A stretch of DNA of 64,000 nucleotides from positions 5,214 through 69,213 of the forward strand of contig URJJ01000007.1 in the NCBI GenBank assembly GCA_900548185.1. Direction: 5' to 3'. Below are positions 52,998-61,715 of this stretch, piece by piece. This stretch comes from an uncultured Opitutales bacterium (GTDB lineage Bacteria > Verrucomicrobiota > Verrucomicrobiia > Opitutales > Intestinicryptomonadaceae). The translations under genes were made by a program, and so were the position numbers. The notes under the pieces were generated by a model. The model made no database searches. It saw only the letters and a list, made by a program, of their open reading frames with translations, and was not told the DNA's origin. The first letter of the stretch is position 1. Each line of letters starts with the position of its first letter.

Positions 52998-54929
52998 ATG
53001 AACACAAAATCCCTCAAAGGAATATGCGCCGCCATTCCCGCCCTCTGCGCGGGCGCCGCATTCGCCGCTTCCGACAACACCATATCGGTGACGGAGGCAA
53101 ACCGGGATATAGACTGGGCGACCACCACCCTGTGGTCCCTCGGCGTCCCGCCGACCGCCTCGCAGTCGGCCAACATAACCAATGCCGGCGGTGTTGACGC
53201 GTGGCTTTTCGTAAAGGACGGGACGGCCGCCGAGGCTAGCTCCTTCGGCGTGGACGGCTCTTCAAAGCTTTTCATCCAGTCCGGAGGCTCGCTCGACCTG
53301 GGCGCGGGCCAGATGTATGTCGCAGACGGCGGCGCCCTGGATGTCGCCGGAAAGCTTGTCGCCGGGAGGCTCGCGCTAAACGGCGGGGCGTTTTCCGCAA
53401 CGGGTGCGGAGATGTCGCTCGCATCCATAGCCATGAAGGCGAACAACTCCTTCACCGTGGAGGATTCCACTGTGACGGTTACCGGGGGCAATTTCATAAC
53501 AAGCGGCGGCGGCTCTGCGGCGGACACGCAGACGATGACCTACAAAAACTCCGTCTTGAATACCGCTGTCGGCGGGGGCTCCCTGACGCCCACCTTCCTC
53601 TTTTGGAACGGCTCCAACAGCGGCGTGCTCAATTTTGACGGCTCGTCCGTCAACCTGGCGACGCTGACCGACGCCGAAACCCTGTCCGCCAAGAGGATAG
53701 ACACAACCAGAGAACATTCCACCCTTCAGATAGGATGGGACGACCGCGAGACGCAGAATTTCCAGCTCAACATAACAAACGGTTCCGACGTCCGTGTGGG
53801 CAACATCATAATGAACACGGCCGGCTGGAAAAAGACAGCCTCAGGAAGCTATGAGATAAACGTCGAAGGCACCGCCGAAAAGAAGTCGTACCTTTGGGCC
53901 AACAAGCTTGCGATGGGCCTTTCCGGGGCCGAGGCAGCAGACCCGGCAAACCCCTTCTCCGTATCGCTTAATATCGGGGACAACGCCGAAGTCCGCTTTT
54001 CAAACAACGTCGAGATAGGCCAGAACGAGGGCTACTCCGGCTCCAATTCGATAAACCTCACGGGCTCGAATTCCGCAATGTATTTCTACGGCGGCGACAC
54101 GCACGTCAGCGGCTACGGCTCGACGGCCCACGCCGGCTCAAGCACCATATACGCGCGCGGCGAAAGCGCCTCCGACAAGGTGCGGTACATTCAGGACGCC
54201 AGCCTGAAAATCCACCAGTCCTCCCAGGCGGACGCGACGACCGTAGCCTCCGTAATCCTCGACGGCAACGTGTATTTTGCCAGGGACAACAACAACCGCG
54301 TGGGCCTCGACCTTGGCGCCCAGCGCGCCGACTATTACAAGGGCGGCACGGCGCAGTTCATCATCAGAAATTCCGGCAACGAAGCCTATTTCTGGACCGT
54401 TAACATCGGGCGCACCGACACGACCGGGGGGACTTCCTCCTTCATCGTGGAAGGCGGCGGTTCGAAAATCGAGATGCAAAATCTCAGCCTTCAGGGCGGT
54501 GTGGGAACCTCGGCTTCCAACATTGTAGGGGGCGAAATCCGCTTCAATTTCACGGAAAACGACGGCGGAATTTCCGCGATAAACATAAACGGCTCGATAA
54601 ACGCCTTCTCGGGCGTGCTGACGCTCGACTTTTCCGCCCTCAGCGATTTCAGCGCATTTGGCGACGACCCGAAGATAGCGTCGTTTATGATTTTTAGCTC
54701 TGCAAACAGCCTCCAGTCCTACATCGAGGCCGCCGTTGAGGGGGACCGCGTAAAATATGTGTTTAAGGACGGCGTTTCCGGCGAAGTCGGCTTCAGGTAC
54801 GAGAATGTCGACGGCAAGAACGAGGTATGGGCCGACGTGGAACTGACGTCGGTGCCCGAGCCCGGGATTATGGGTGCGTTTTTTGGTCTTGCCGCCATGC
54901 TTCTCATACTGTCCCGCCGGCGTGCGTAG
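52998..54929 (+). CDS. PEP-CTERM secreted beta-helix-like protein
   Basis: A 643-residue secreted protein: signal peptide (MNTKSLKGICAAIPALCAGAAFA) at ATG 52998, then a long Gly/Ser/Asn-rich series of short beta-strands typical of passenger-like beta-helices (SGGSLDLGAGQMYVADGGAL), and a C-terminal PEP-CTERM sorting signal: VPEPG, a hydrophobic helix (IMGAFFGLAAMLLILS) and the RRR tail. PEP-CTERM proteins are processed by exosortase and reach the surface or matrix; no exosortase gene is in the window. It has a paralogue at 57242, sharing the NAFSGVLTLDFSAL / QAFSGVVVADFSAL segment near the end. A terminator follows. Confidence 0.85.
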   Translation: MNTKSLKGICAAIPALCAGAAFAASDNTISVTEANRDIDWATTTLWSLGVPPTASQSANITNAGGVDAWLFVKDGTAAEASSFGVDGSSKLFIQSGGSLDLGAGQMYVADGGALDVAGKLVAGRLALNGGAFSATGAEMSLASIAMKANNSFTVEDSTVTVTGGNFITSGGGSAADTQTMTYKNSVLNTAVGGGSLTPTFLFWNGSNSGVLNFDGSSVNLATLTDAETLSAKRIDTTREHSTLQIGWDDRETQNFQLNITNGSDVRVGNIIMNTAGWKKTASGSYEINVEGTAEKKSYLWANKLAMGLSGAEAADPANPFSVSLNIGDNAEVRFSNNVEIGQNEGYSGSNSINLTGSNSAMYFYGGDTHVSGYGSTAHAGSSTIYARGESASDKVRYIQDASLKIHQSSQADATTVASVILDGNVYFARDNNNRVGLDLGAQRADYYKGGTAQFIIRNSGNEAYFWTVNIGRTDTTGGTSSFIVEGGGSKIEMQNLSLQGGVGTSASNIVGGEIRFNFTENDGGISAININGSINAFSGVLTLDFSALSDFSAFGDDPKIASFMIFSSANSLQSYIEAAVEGDRVKYVFKDGVSGEVGFRYENVDGKNEVWADVELTSVPEPGIMGAFFGLAAMLLILSRRRA

Positions 54930-54951
54930 GAGTTTAAAGGCATTTTAAAAG

Positions 54952-54983
54952 CCGCCCCGGAAGCTCATCCGGGGCGTTTTTTT
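54952..54983 (+). terminator. Terminator after the first PEP-CTERM gene
   Basis: GCCCCGG, an 8-base loop and CCGGGGC, followed by seven T residues, about 25 bp after the stop. Confidence 0.9.
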
Positions 54984-54987
54984 GGGG

Positions 54988-55110
54988 GGGTCTGGCGCAG
55001 ATGAGAAAACGGGGAGCGGATTCTTAATGGGATAGGAAAAATCCCGCTTGAGCTGCTGCGAAAGAGCGCCCGCGCTTCCGCTTCCTTGGGGGTGTTCCAA
55101 TATATGCCGG
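54988..55110 (+). repeat. Family B intergenic repeat, copy 3
   Basis: GGGTCTGGC, GGGGAGCGGATTCTTAATGG, AAAATCCCGCTTGAGC, GGGGGTGTTCCAA and TATATGCC in the family order. It immediately follows the PEP-CTERM terminator and precedes the DUF805-like gene by 72 bp. Confidence 0.7.
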
Positions 55111-55181
55111 CTCTTTTTAGCTTTGGATTTTTCATAATGCTTGAAAGAGTCTGAAAGGGCGGGTTTTATAATTGGAATAAG

Positions 55182-55613
55182 ATGCCGTTTTTTAAAAAGA
55201 TGCCCGATATGTCAAAAGTCCTGAAAGGCTCCCTTTGCAGGTTTTTGGGGATATTGACGCTTGGCGTTTTCGGCGGGATGGGCGGATATTGGCGTCCGGA
55301 TGGGAGGATAAGCCGCCTTGAGTTTTGGCGAGACTACTTTCTGCCGGGCCTCTTTCTTGCGATGCTGGGGGCCCTTGCATACAGGCTGATGTATTCATTC
55401 GGAGCGCTTGACCCGTTTTCCTTCTGGGTTCGCCGCGCCCTTTTTGCGCTGCTTGTTTCCCCCGGAGGTTATTTTTTTGCATTGGGCGAGATAAAGCGCT
55501 TTCGCGCGATGCGTCTCTGGCCCGGCATTGCGCTTTTAAATTTCTATCCGGTTTACGGCCCTGCGCTTACGACCCTGGTCGTCGGAGTATTCCGCGGGAG
55601 GCGCCGCAGATAG
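55182..55613 (+). CDS. Short DUF805-like membrane protein
   Basis: A 143-residue protein with four hydrophobic stretches and DUF805-like landmarks: the entry motif GRISRLEFWRDYFLPGL, the loop EIKRFRAMRLWPGIALLNFYP (compare RRLHDxxxSGW), and a hydrophobic end before RGRRRR. DUF805 proteins are small inner-membrane proteins of unknown function, often near secretion or cell-envelope genes. Alternative starts at M7 or M10 are possible. It lies downstream of the first PEP-CTERM gene; the second PEP-CTERM gene is likewise followed by a DUF805 gene. Its 3' end and flank are duplicated in decayed form at 59375-59882. Confidence 0.6.
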   Translation: MPFFKKMPDMSKVLKGSLCRFLGILTLGVFGGMGGYWRPDGRISRLEFWRDYFLPGLFLAMLGALAYRLMYSFGALDPFSFWVRRALFALLVSPGGYFFALGEIKRFRAMRLWPGIALLNFYPVYGPALTTLVVGVFRGRRRR

Positions 55614-55878
55614 CGGTATGCCCTCCTGCAAAATCCGAAGCTAACCCCCGCATTTGAACCACTGCCGGTGTTTTTAGTTTCCTTAAAGAAAATCCCGCTT
55701 CCATTTCGCAGTTTTTTCCTGCCTTGCCGGATTGCCCCCGGGCGGCCGCGCTTCACCCCGGACTTCCGAGCATCCGCCTGCCGTCTTTCCCGCCCCGCAC
55801 GGGGACTGCGCTATGCATAAAAATCGCAAGAAATATGGCTTGGCAACGGGACGCACTGTTATAGTATCCCGATAATTT

Positions 55879-56814
55879 ATGAAAGAGGCGCTCTGGGCAA
55901 TATCCGAGGAACTCAAGCGGCTCCGCGCCGAGGGCGGGGACGCGCTCCCCGTTGACGACGAGTCGCTTGAAGCCCTTGCGCGTTTTGCCAGGAGTTTCTC
56001 GGGCGACGCGGCCCCCGAGACCCCGAGCGAGGTGAAGTTTGCGGAGAGTTTTGAATTCAACCCGGAAAAGATTGCGGAGCGGGAGCCTTCCGCCCCGCGC
56101 AAAATTACGATTATGACGCCAAAAGGAGAGTTTGAAATAGCGCCGATTCCGCCCCCGAAGCCCTTCGCCCTTCCGGAGGGGGGCAAACAGGAAAAGTGGG
56201 AGGCTCTGCGCGCCATCGTGCTGGGCGACGAGACGTGCAACGCCCATCTCAAGCCGGGCAAAAAGGTCGTCTTTGGTGTGGGGAACCTCGATGCCGACAT
56301 CTTTTTCTGCGGCGAGGCTCCGGGCGCTGACGAAGAAATACAGGGCGAACCGTTTGTGGGGAAGGCCGGGCAGCTTCTGACAAAAATTGTGGCGGCCATG
56401 GGCCTTTCGCGCGACAGGGTTTACATCGGAAACATAATGAACTGGAGGCCGGAGCTTCCGACGCGCACAGGCAACCGCCCGCCGACTCAGGAGGAAATGG
56501 CCTACTGCCTGCCGTACCTCAAGGCCCAGATTGAAATCGTCCGCCCGAAAGTGGTGGTGGCTCTCGGAATGACCGCCGTCCAGGGGCTTCTGGGCTTCGA
56601 CCCGACCCGCCGAATGGGGGCCATGCGCGGCAAATGGCATCGCTTTGAAGATTGCGACATGATGATAACCTACCATCCCTCCTTCCTCCTACAGTACGCA
56701 AACGCCGAGAAGAAACGGCTGGTGTGGGAGGACATGCTCGCTGTAATGGAGCGCGTGGGTCTTCCCATATCCGAAAAGCAGCGGGGGTATTTCAGGCCCA
56801 AAGAGGGCGCGTGA
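55879..56814 (+). CDS. Uracil-DNA glycosylase, family 4/5-like
   Basis: Removes uracil from DNA to start base-excision repair. The 311-residue protein has ~105 N-terminal residues of linker, then the catalytic domain: [20 protein letters not shown] (motif A and water-activating region), [33 protein letters not shown], and motif [12 protein letters not shown]. Classical family 4 enzymes hold a [4Fe-4S] cluster with four cysteines; here only Cys 120 (GDETCNAHL) and Cys 210 (MAYCLPYL) occupy those regions, and NxxKCRPP reads NIMNWRPE. So the cluster may be absent or altered. It sits between the two PEP-CTERM/DUF805 pairs. Confidence 0.88.
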   Translation: MKEALWAISEELKRLRAEGGDALPVDDESLEALARFARSFSGDAAPETPSEVKFAESFEFNPEKIAEREPSAPRKITIMTPKGEFEIAPIPPPKPFALPEGGKQEKWEALRAIVLGDETCNAHLKPGKKVVFGVGNLDADIFFCGEAPGADEEIQGEPFVGKAGQLLTKIVAAMGLSRDRVYIGNIMNWRPELPTRTGNRPPTQEEMAYCLPYLKAQIEIVRPKVVVALGMTAVQGLLGFDPTRRMGAMRGKWHRFEDCDMMITYHPSFLLQYANAEKKRLVWEDMLAVMERVGLPISEKQRGYFRPKEGA

Positions 56815-57241
56815 GCCTTTCGCGCGTTCCTTCCTTGCGGATTATTCTTCTCCGGCCGGGGATTTGCGCGCGAAAGTTTCGTGGGGCGTTCCCGAATCCC
56901 GGAATGGGGAGGGCAAGCCGCAGTGCGCGCGCGGCGGGTTTTGTCTTGTGCCGGCGGGCGGAGACGTTGGCCGGAATGGGCATGCGCCCCGCTTTTTCCG
57001 TAGCTACCGCACCTGATGCTCCGGGGCGGATTTGATGCTTTGGGGAGTGTGAAATCGGCCTGCGAAACGGGCGGCTTTTTCCGCGCTTCTTTTTTCTGTG
57101 CGCAATGGGTATGCAGGGAATGCAACATGTTTGAAATCCGGAACTTTTGGCAATTTTATGCCTTGACTGCGGGCGTTTGCGGGGATTAAGTTTGGAATGT
57201 TCCGCAAAGTATTTGCGTGAGCATACAAACCAATACGCACT
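56815..57241. other. Spacer upstream of the second PEP-CTERM gene
   Basis: About 430 bp containing only short, low-quality frames on both strands. It should hold the promoter of the PEP-CTERM gene; GAATGTTCCGCAAAG near 57195 is followed by an AT-balanced stretch, but no clear promoter boxes are seen. Confidence 0.4.
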
Positions 57242-58249
57242 ATGAAAATCCGGAATATCGAAAAATTCTCCGCAAGCGTTGCCGTAATGTCGCTTGCCTG
57301 CGCCTCGTTTGCCGCAAGCTACAATTTCAACTTTTCCTCGTCCACGGGCGGGGAGGCGGTCGATTTTTGGACTGCCGTTTCAAATTCCGGCGAATACGGT
57401 TCATTTAGCATGAATAACCCGTATTCGGTCTATTGCGATAACGGCACGGTCAACGCCGGGGGCAACGATGTAAACCTGATTCTATCGGGCAAGGGGTTTT
57501 CCGAAGGCTATCCGTTGAGGGTCCCGGGCGGGGCGGTAAATTTGAGCCTGAACGGCGCAAACCTCGCGGTGGTCGGGGAGGGGGCTTCGCTTGTCTTGGG
57601 CGCGCCAGGCTCCACCGAGGGCGGGCTGGGGTACCTGTCCCTGGCCGGCGGTTCTGCGCTGGAGGTCGCAGACGGCGCCGTCTCCAGAAGCGAGCAGCTT
57701 CTCATGAACGGCGGCTCGGCCTCGTCGCTTTCTATTTCAGGAAAATCGACTTTTTACAACCGGAACACGAAAATCGGCTCCGCATCCTCTGTCGGTGAAA
57801 ACCGCGTGACGATTTCCGGCTCCGGAAACGATGTGACTTTCAGGAACATGAATTTCATTGGCGGCGACGGGACTTCGGCGGCCTCGCCGTCCGGCGGAAT
57901 CCTTGAATTTGTGGCGGACGCATCCGGAATAAGCACGGTTTCGCACATAAGCGCCATACAGGCTTTCAGCGGGGTTGTCGTCGCCGATTTTTCCGCGCTT
58001 GAGTGGGATGCGGCGTGGGGGAGCGAACGCACTTTTGTTCTGATTTCATCCACTGGCTCCGGGAACCTGTTTAAAACGTGGTGCGACAGTCAGGATTCTC
58101 TCGGCAGCATAATAGGGGCTTCGGGGTCGTTTTCCTCCGACGGCTCCAGCCTGAGCGTCACCATCTCCCAAGTGCCGGAACCCGCGTCTATTGCGGCGGC
58201 ATTCGCTCTCCTCGCCGCCATGTGCGCCCTTTCTGCCAGGCGCCGCTGA
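57242..58249 (+). CDS. PEP-CTERM secreted protein, second paralogue
   Basis: A 335-residue protein: signal peptide (MKIRNIEKFSASVAVMSLACASFA), Gly/Ser-rich beta-strand repeats (LNGANLAVVGEGASLVLGAP; NGGSASSLSISGKSTFYNRN), and a C-terminal PEP-CTERM tail VPEPASIAAAFALLAAMCALSARRR. It is about half the length of the first paralogue, but the order of elements near the end (SHISAIQAFSGVVVADFSAL) matches. Surface or matrix location after exosortase sorting is inferred from the tail. It is followed after 132 bp by a DUF805 gene, repeating the arrangement of the first pair. Confidence 0.83.
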   Translation: MKIRNIEKFSASVAVMSLACASFAASYNFNFSSSTGGEAVDFWTAVSNSGEYGSFSMNNPYSVYCDNGTVNAGGNDVNLILSGKGFSEGYPLRVPGGAVNLSLNGANLAVVGEGASLVLGAPGSTEGGLGYLSLAGGSALEVADGAVSRSEQLLMNGGSASSLSISGKSTFYNRNTKIGSASSVGENRVTISGSGNDVTFRNMNFIGGDGTSAASPSGGILEFVADASGISTVSHISAIQAFSGVVVADFSALEWDAAWGSERTFVLISSTGSGNLFKTWCDSQDSLGSIIGASGSFSSDGSSLSVTISQVPEPASIAAAFALLAAMCALSARRR

Positions 58250-58381
58250 GGAGGGGGGCGCGCTCCCGAAATTTTGAAGTAAAGTTTCGGACACTTCGCG
58301 CTTTACAGGGTTGTGCTTTTTTGACCATAATGTTGCATTGAATTTACCTGCAAACGCCAAGAACACAAACAGCCCAATAAT

Positions 58382-59230
58382 ATGGAAAAATTCTGCTCCA
58401 AATGCGGAAGCGAAATATCGCCCGCCGACAAGTTTTGCTCAAAGTGCGGCGCTCCGGTCGCGGATGCTCCGGCGGAATCCGCCGGGGACGGGGAAAATTT
58501 GGAAACCTACTATTCTCCGGCATCTTTCGGGGGCGGCAAATCCGGGAGGAGCGGGCTTCATGATGGGGGCGGGGCGCGCCGCGCGTCGGGCGTCCATTCC
58601 CACGGGCACCGGCGCCATGCGGCTGAAGGCGGCGGGGGAAACTCTGGCCGGGGCGGGCATATAAACAAGTTCAACCCGCATTCGGCCGGCCGCCACGGCG
58701 GTTCGGAGGCGCCCCGGCGCAGGCAGCAGCGCGAAAGCGTCTCCATATGGTCGTGGCACGGCAGGATAAGCGGCCTTACCTTAATCCTTTGGAACCTGCT
58801 GTTTTTTGCGCTTTCGGTGCCAATCTGGATTGCTTACGGACTTTTTGTCCTGAAGGCCATGAATTCCGAGCCTGAATCATTTGTTGAATCATTTGCTCCC
58901 GTAATGACTTTTAGCGCCATTTTGGTGCCGGTAGCACTGGTATTTTCGTGGCTTGGAATGATGCTTATTGTAAAGCGTTTTCACGATTTCGACGTCAACG
59001 GGTGGATAGCTTTTCTATGCATGGTCATTGCGGGGTTTATAATTAACGGGATGCAGACTCTGGCCGGGATGATTCTTAAATTTGACGAGGGCAATCTGGC
59101 CGGAGTCATTGTGGGGGTCGTCTTATCGTTTGTCCTCAACGGCCTGGTTTTGGTTGTGGTTGCCTGCATCCCCGGGACAAAGGGTTTCAACCAGTACGGG
59201 TACGGCCCTATGAGGCTGAAGGTGTTCTAG
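58382..59230 (+). CDS. Zinc-ribbon DUF805 membrane protein
   Basis: A 282-residue protein. The N-terminus MEKFCSKCGSEISPADKFCSKCGAP is a zinc ribbon (Cys 5, 8, 19, 22). A flexible Gly/His-rich linker (GGARRASGVHSHGHRRHAAE) follows, then a DUF805 domain: WSWHGRISGLTLILWNLLFF, membrane helices, the conserved KRFHDFDVNGWIAFL and the end motif PGTKGFNQYGYGP. The His-rich linker could also bind metal. Function of the family is unknown. The gene is paired with the PEP-CTERM gene upstream. Confidence 0.85.
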   Translation: MEKFCSKCGSEISPADKFCSKCGAPVADAPAESAGDGENLETYYSPASFGGGKSGRSGLHDGGGARRASGVHSHGHRRHAAEGGGGNSGRGGHINKFNPHSAGRHGGSEAPRRRQQRESVSIWSWHGRISGLTLILWNLLFFALSVPIWIAYGLFVLKAMNSEPESFVESFAPVMTFSAILVPVALVFSWLGMMLIVKRFHDFDVNGWIAFLCMVIAGFIINGMQTLAGMILKFDEGNLAGVIVGVVLSFVLNGLVLVVVACIPGTKGFNQYGYGPMRLKVF

Positions 59231-59374
59231 CCGCGCCGCATTTTAGCCGTCCGGGCTTTGAGGTGCGCGTTTGCCTGTGGCAGCAGTTTTGTTTTGAAGT
59301 TTTCAGACGGGGCCTTCCTTCGGGGGGCTGTCTGAGAAGTTTCCGCGATTTTTGCCAGAACATTGCGCCCGGTG

Positions 59375-59882
59375 AAGGAATGAGGCATGGGCCGGCGTGG
59401 AGATAATGCCGGTGCCCGAGCCCGGGGGTGTGGGTTTATTTTTTTGTTTTGCCGCCATGCTTTTCATATTGGTCTGTATGTCGGGAGTGGGAGTTTAAAG
59501 GAGTTTTAAAAGTCGCCTCCCCGGTGCTTATTTTTTTGCATTGGGTGGGATAAATCGCTTTCGCGCGATTGGTATCTTGTCCGGCATTGCGCTTTGAATT
59601 TCTGCCCGGTTTACGGCTATGCGATTACGGCCCTGGCCGCCGGCGCATTCGGCGGGAAGAGCCGCAGATAGCGGTATGCCCTCCTGCAAAATCCTAAGCC
59701 AACTCCCGCATTTGAACTCCCTGCCTGTAATTTCACTTTTTTAAGAAAATCCCGCTTTTCTTTCGCGCTTCGTTCCCGCCTTTCCGGATTGCCCCCGCGC
59801 GGCCGCGCCTCAAACCGGACTTCCACGCATCCGCGGGCCGACTCCCTCCCCGCACGGGGACTGCGCCATGCATAAAAATCGC
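59375..59882 (+). pseudogene. Decayed duplicate of PEP-CTERM tail plus DUF805 3' end
   Basis: Residual copy of two separated blocks of the 54.8-55.8 kb region. 59375-59512 matches 54815-54964, including GGTGCCCGAGCCCGGG and a degraded VPEPG-helix reading. 59527-59882 matches 55466-55828, including the DUF805 gene end, its GCCGCAGATAGCGGTATGCC stop region and ~215 bp downstream up to GCATAAAAATCGC. About 500 bp between the blocks is missing. Both copies of the deletion edge carry CCCCGG in the intact region, so a microhomology deletion is likely. Neither reading frame is intact. Confidence 0.85.
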
Positions 59883-59908
59883 GCGCCGCAAAATTGCGGC
59901 GCGCGTGA
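59876..59908 (-). terminator. Terminator after the sialate O-acetylesterase gene
   Basis: On the minus strand GCGCGCCGCAA and TTGCGGCGCGC form a perfect stem with a tiny loop, followed by ATTTTT. It sits about 25 bp after the stop. Confidence 0.82.
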
Positions 59909-59931
59909 ATGCGTCGATACGCGGGCTCAGG

Positions 59932-61542
59932 CTATTTGCCGAAGTCGGAAAGGCTGCCCTTGTCGGTCGAAAACGGGCGAAGCGGCAGGCCGTGGCGGCT
60001 TTCCACAGAAAGGAGCGGCCACGAAGCCCACCCGTAGCGCACGGCTTCGGGCTTTGAGATTTCCGGATTGGACACGATGATTTTGTCGCCCTTTATCTCT
60101 GCGTCCGCCCACTTCCACTGTTTTGAGCCGTCTCCGCGTATGGCAAATCCGGTGAGCTTTTCTTCGGAGCCGGCCATCGGGCGTAGGCCCTCGGGATTGT
60201 CTATTTCAATTACGATTTTTGAGCCGTCTTTTTTGTAGCCCTTGTAGGAGGGGGATTTCGCCGCCTTTGCGCTGCCTTTGCCGTAAACTTCGGCGAGGGC
60301 CAGGTTGGCCAGGCGCGTGGAAATCATGTCCTTGCGCGGCGGGTGTATGTCGCCCTGGTTGCCGGGCGAGCCGCCGGAATCGGCGGATGTGGCGACCCCC
60401 GTTTTGGGGAGCGTCAGCACTTCCGCCTGCGCCTCGCGTATGGAGCCCCACCTGTCCCTGTTTTCCACAGGCTGGGTCTGGGTCTGGGTGAATGCGGCCA
60501 GTTCGACGTAGTAGAACGGGAAGTCGCGCTTGAAATGTTTGCGCCATGAGGTTACCATCAGCTTTATGAGGTCGCCGTATTCGTGCGGCTGGCCCGCGTT
60601 GGATTCCCCCTGGTACCATAGCGCGCCGCGCGGGGAAAGCGGGGCGATGCCCGAAATCATGGCGTTATACATGCAGCTCGGCGAGCGGTTGTCGGAGAGC
60701 ACGTCCTGCGGCTGGCGCGGGCGCGAGGATGAGTTTTTGTTTTGGAGATTCCAGTTCGGATTGTCCTCTAGCCACTTCGGGAAATTCTTTATGTAGTTTG
60801 AGCGCATTGAGTCGAAATTGTCGCAATCCGCCTGGAAGCGGTCCCACAGGAATTTGCACTCCTTCGAGCCGAGAAACGCCTCCTTTGAAATCCACGGCTC
60901 TATGCGCGAGCCGCCCCATGAGGAGTTGATGACGCCCACGGGAGTGTCGAGCGCCTTTGAAATCTTGCTTGCGAAAAAGAAGCATATCTGGCTTATGCCG
61001 TGCCGGAGCTCGTTCCCGTTTATGACCTTCCAGTCCCCGGTGACTTCGTCGATGGCCTCGGGCAGGATGACGTGGCGCGTTGTGAAAATCCTCACGTCGC
61101 CGTTTGTGGAGTCGGCCTCCTTTTTGGCGAATTCCAGAAACTCCCGCGATACGGTCGGGGCGCTGAAGTTCCACTCCATGTTGCTCTGGCCCGAAGCCAG
61201 CCAGAGCTGCCCGGTGAGCACGTCGGAAATCTTCGCGCTAGCCCCCCCGGACGAGGCGGTTATTTCAAGCTTTGTGCGCTTGGGGTAGGCCGGGATGGAA
61301 ACGCTCCACCTGCCGTCCTTTCCTGCTTTTGCGGAGAACTTTTTTTCCATTGCCGCCCCGCCGTTTTCGGCTGTCACCGAGACTTCGACCGGCTGCCCGG
61401 GCTCCGCGCGCCCGGCGATTACGTTGGGCTCGTCGGCCTGGAGCACCATGTGGTTCTGGTAGATGTTTTTGAAGCGGACCTGCGCCGAGGCGGCGAGTGT
61501 AGCCAAAAACGCGACAGTCACTGTGAATATCAGCTTTTTCAT
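59932..61542 (-). CDS. Sialate O-acetylesterase (SASA family)
   Basis: A 536-residue secreted esterase: signal peptide MKKLIFTVTVAFLATLAASA, an N-terminal beta domain (VRFKNIYQNHMVLQADEPNVIAGRAEPGQPVEV), then the SGNH catalytic core with LASGQSNMEWNFS (nucleophile Ser), WGGSRIEPWISKEAF and LWYQGESNAGQPHEYGDLIKL (oxyanion region), and DIHPPRKDMISTRLANLAL (catalytic Asp-His). A C-terminal beta domain follows. These enzymes remove O-acetyl groups from sialic acids or other acetylated sugars, relevant to mucin or plant glycan use. It ends at its own terminator and diverges from the SDR gene. Confidence 0.92.
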   Translation of the reverse strand: MKKLIFTVTVAFLATLAASAQVRFKNIYQNHMVLQADEPNVIAGRAEPGQPVEVSVTAENGGAAMEKKFSAKAGKDGRWSVSIPAYPKRTKLEITASSGGASAKISDVLTGQLWLASGQSNMEWNFSAPTVSREFLEFAKKEADSTNGDVRIFTTRHVILPEAIDEVTGDWKVINGNELRHGISQICFFFASKISKALDTPVGVINSSWGGSRIEPWISKEAFLGSKECKFLWDRFQADCDNFDSMRSNYIKNFPKWLEDNPNWNLQNKNSSSRPRQPQDVLSDNRSPSCMYNAMISGIAPLSPRGALWYQGESNAGQPHEYGDLIKLMVTSWRKHFKRDFPFYYVELAAFTQTQTQPVENRDRWGSIREAQAEVLTLPKTGVATSADSGGSPGNQGDIHPPRKDMISTRLANLALAEVYGKGSAKAAKSPSYKGYKKDGSKIVIEIDNPEGLRPMAGSEEKLTGFAIRGDGSKQWKWADAEIKGDKIIVSNPEISKPEAVRYGWASWPLLSVESRHGLPLRPFSTDKGSLSDFGK

Positions 61543-61715
61543 ATATGCATCCCATTTTGCTGCCGCGCGCGCGGATATGCAACAAATTTTTGAGTCAACC
61601 TTTCCGGGTTTTGTCCGTCCAATATAAAAAGGGGGCGTTGCGCGGCCCGCCGCAGGTTTCGCCGGGCGCGCATCCCCCGCCTTGCGCCGCCGCGCTTGCG
61701 GCGTTCCGAAACCAA

